Positions 5,667 through 5,807 of a stretch of 5,807 bases of DNA are shown here, in pieces. The position numbers and the translations under genes are program-made. The notes under the pieces were generated by a model that was not told the origin of the DNA, made no database searches, and was given only the letters and a program-made list of their open reading frames with translations. Numbering within the stretch: position 1 is the stretch's first letter; every line of letters starts with the position of its first letter. Source of the DNA: an uncultured Porphyromonadaceae bacterium (lineage in GTDB: Bacteria; Bacteroidota; Bacteroidia; Bacteroidales; Muribaculaceae); assembly GCA_900551515.1 (NCBI GenBank), contig URWH01000130.1:1-5807 (forward strand). Reading direction: 5' to 3'.

Positions 5667-5807
5667 GACAGTAATTTTCCTCGTTGAAGAATGGAATTAC
5701 ATCTGAAATTCAGTGTATTATGTTACGCATACTGGATTTTAGCAAAGAAATGTATAGTCCTGAAACATTAGTGTCCACTAAAAAATCATAATAGTTCTTT
5801 GAAACTA
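5667..5807. other. AT-rich tail with several small palindromes, no gene seen
   Basis: No coding sequence is supported. GTAATT (5671-5676) and AATTAC (5695-5700), with CC/GG inside, could form a weak hairpin just after the radical SAM stop, but no T-run follows. CTGAA-A-TTCAG (5703-5713) and TTAGTG-TC-CACTAA (5768-5781) are short palindromes, the latter followed by an A-run. TAGTT/AACTA (5792-5796 / 5803-5807) closes the window. These could be a terminator, an operator, or the edge of a mobile element lying beyond the window. Confidence 0.35.

Overview
The window looks like an ordinary chromosomal stretch from a member of the Bacteroidales (Bacteroidota), perhaps a gut lineage such as Muribaculaceae or a relative. 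This rests on three observations. Bacteroidota-type -7 promoter elements (TAnnTTTG) lie just upstream of four genes. Shine-Dalgarno sequences are not obvious. The protein sequences, especially the MGMT and the SWIM/SNF2 remnant, read like Bacteroidales family members as I remember them. No database search was possible, so the lineage is an inference.

Layout from left to right: (1) a small, unrecognised, highly charged protein (71-613, +) behind a TATATTTG element, ending at a perfect 11-bp inverted repeat (670-706) that is a likely terminator. (2) A complete 12-TM MFS transporter (808-2001, +). (3) A hairpin with a T-run on the minus strand (2038-2073), in the gap between the convergent MFS and MGMT genes. 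(4) A complete O6-alkylguanine-DNA alkyltransferase with all expected active-site residues (2142-2654, -). (5) About 440 bp without an intact gene. It contains a ~149-bp long imperfect inverted repeat (2913-3061) with a central hairpin, resembling a miniature mobile element or a structured RNA. (6) The N-terminal remnant of a SWIM-zinc-finger/SNF2-type helicase (3095-3511, +). Its reading frame is kept, but a TGA stands where Trp is expected just before the zinc finger, a TAA follows 30 codons later, and the rest of the gene is gone. (7) A complete EamA/DMT-family 10-TM transporter (3528-4442, -), whose 3' end lies 16 bp from the remnant. (8) A divergent promoter region (4443-4601). (9) A radical SAM protein with a reduced, four-cysteine SPASM/Twitch-like C-terminus (4602-5666, +). 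(10) A 141-bp tail with several small palindromes.

The genes do not form an obvious pathway. Each intact gene seems to be its own transcription unit, and the strand switches are marked by terminators or a divergent promoter region. I found no convincing new multi-gene system. The most interesting items are the decayed SWIM/SNF2 gene with its in-frame stops, the palindromic element just upstream of it, and the unassigned radical SAM enzyme. No tRNA, rRNA, CRISPR array, phage gene or intact transposase was seen.
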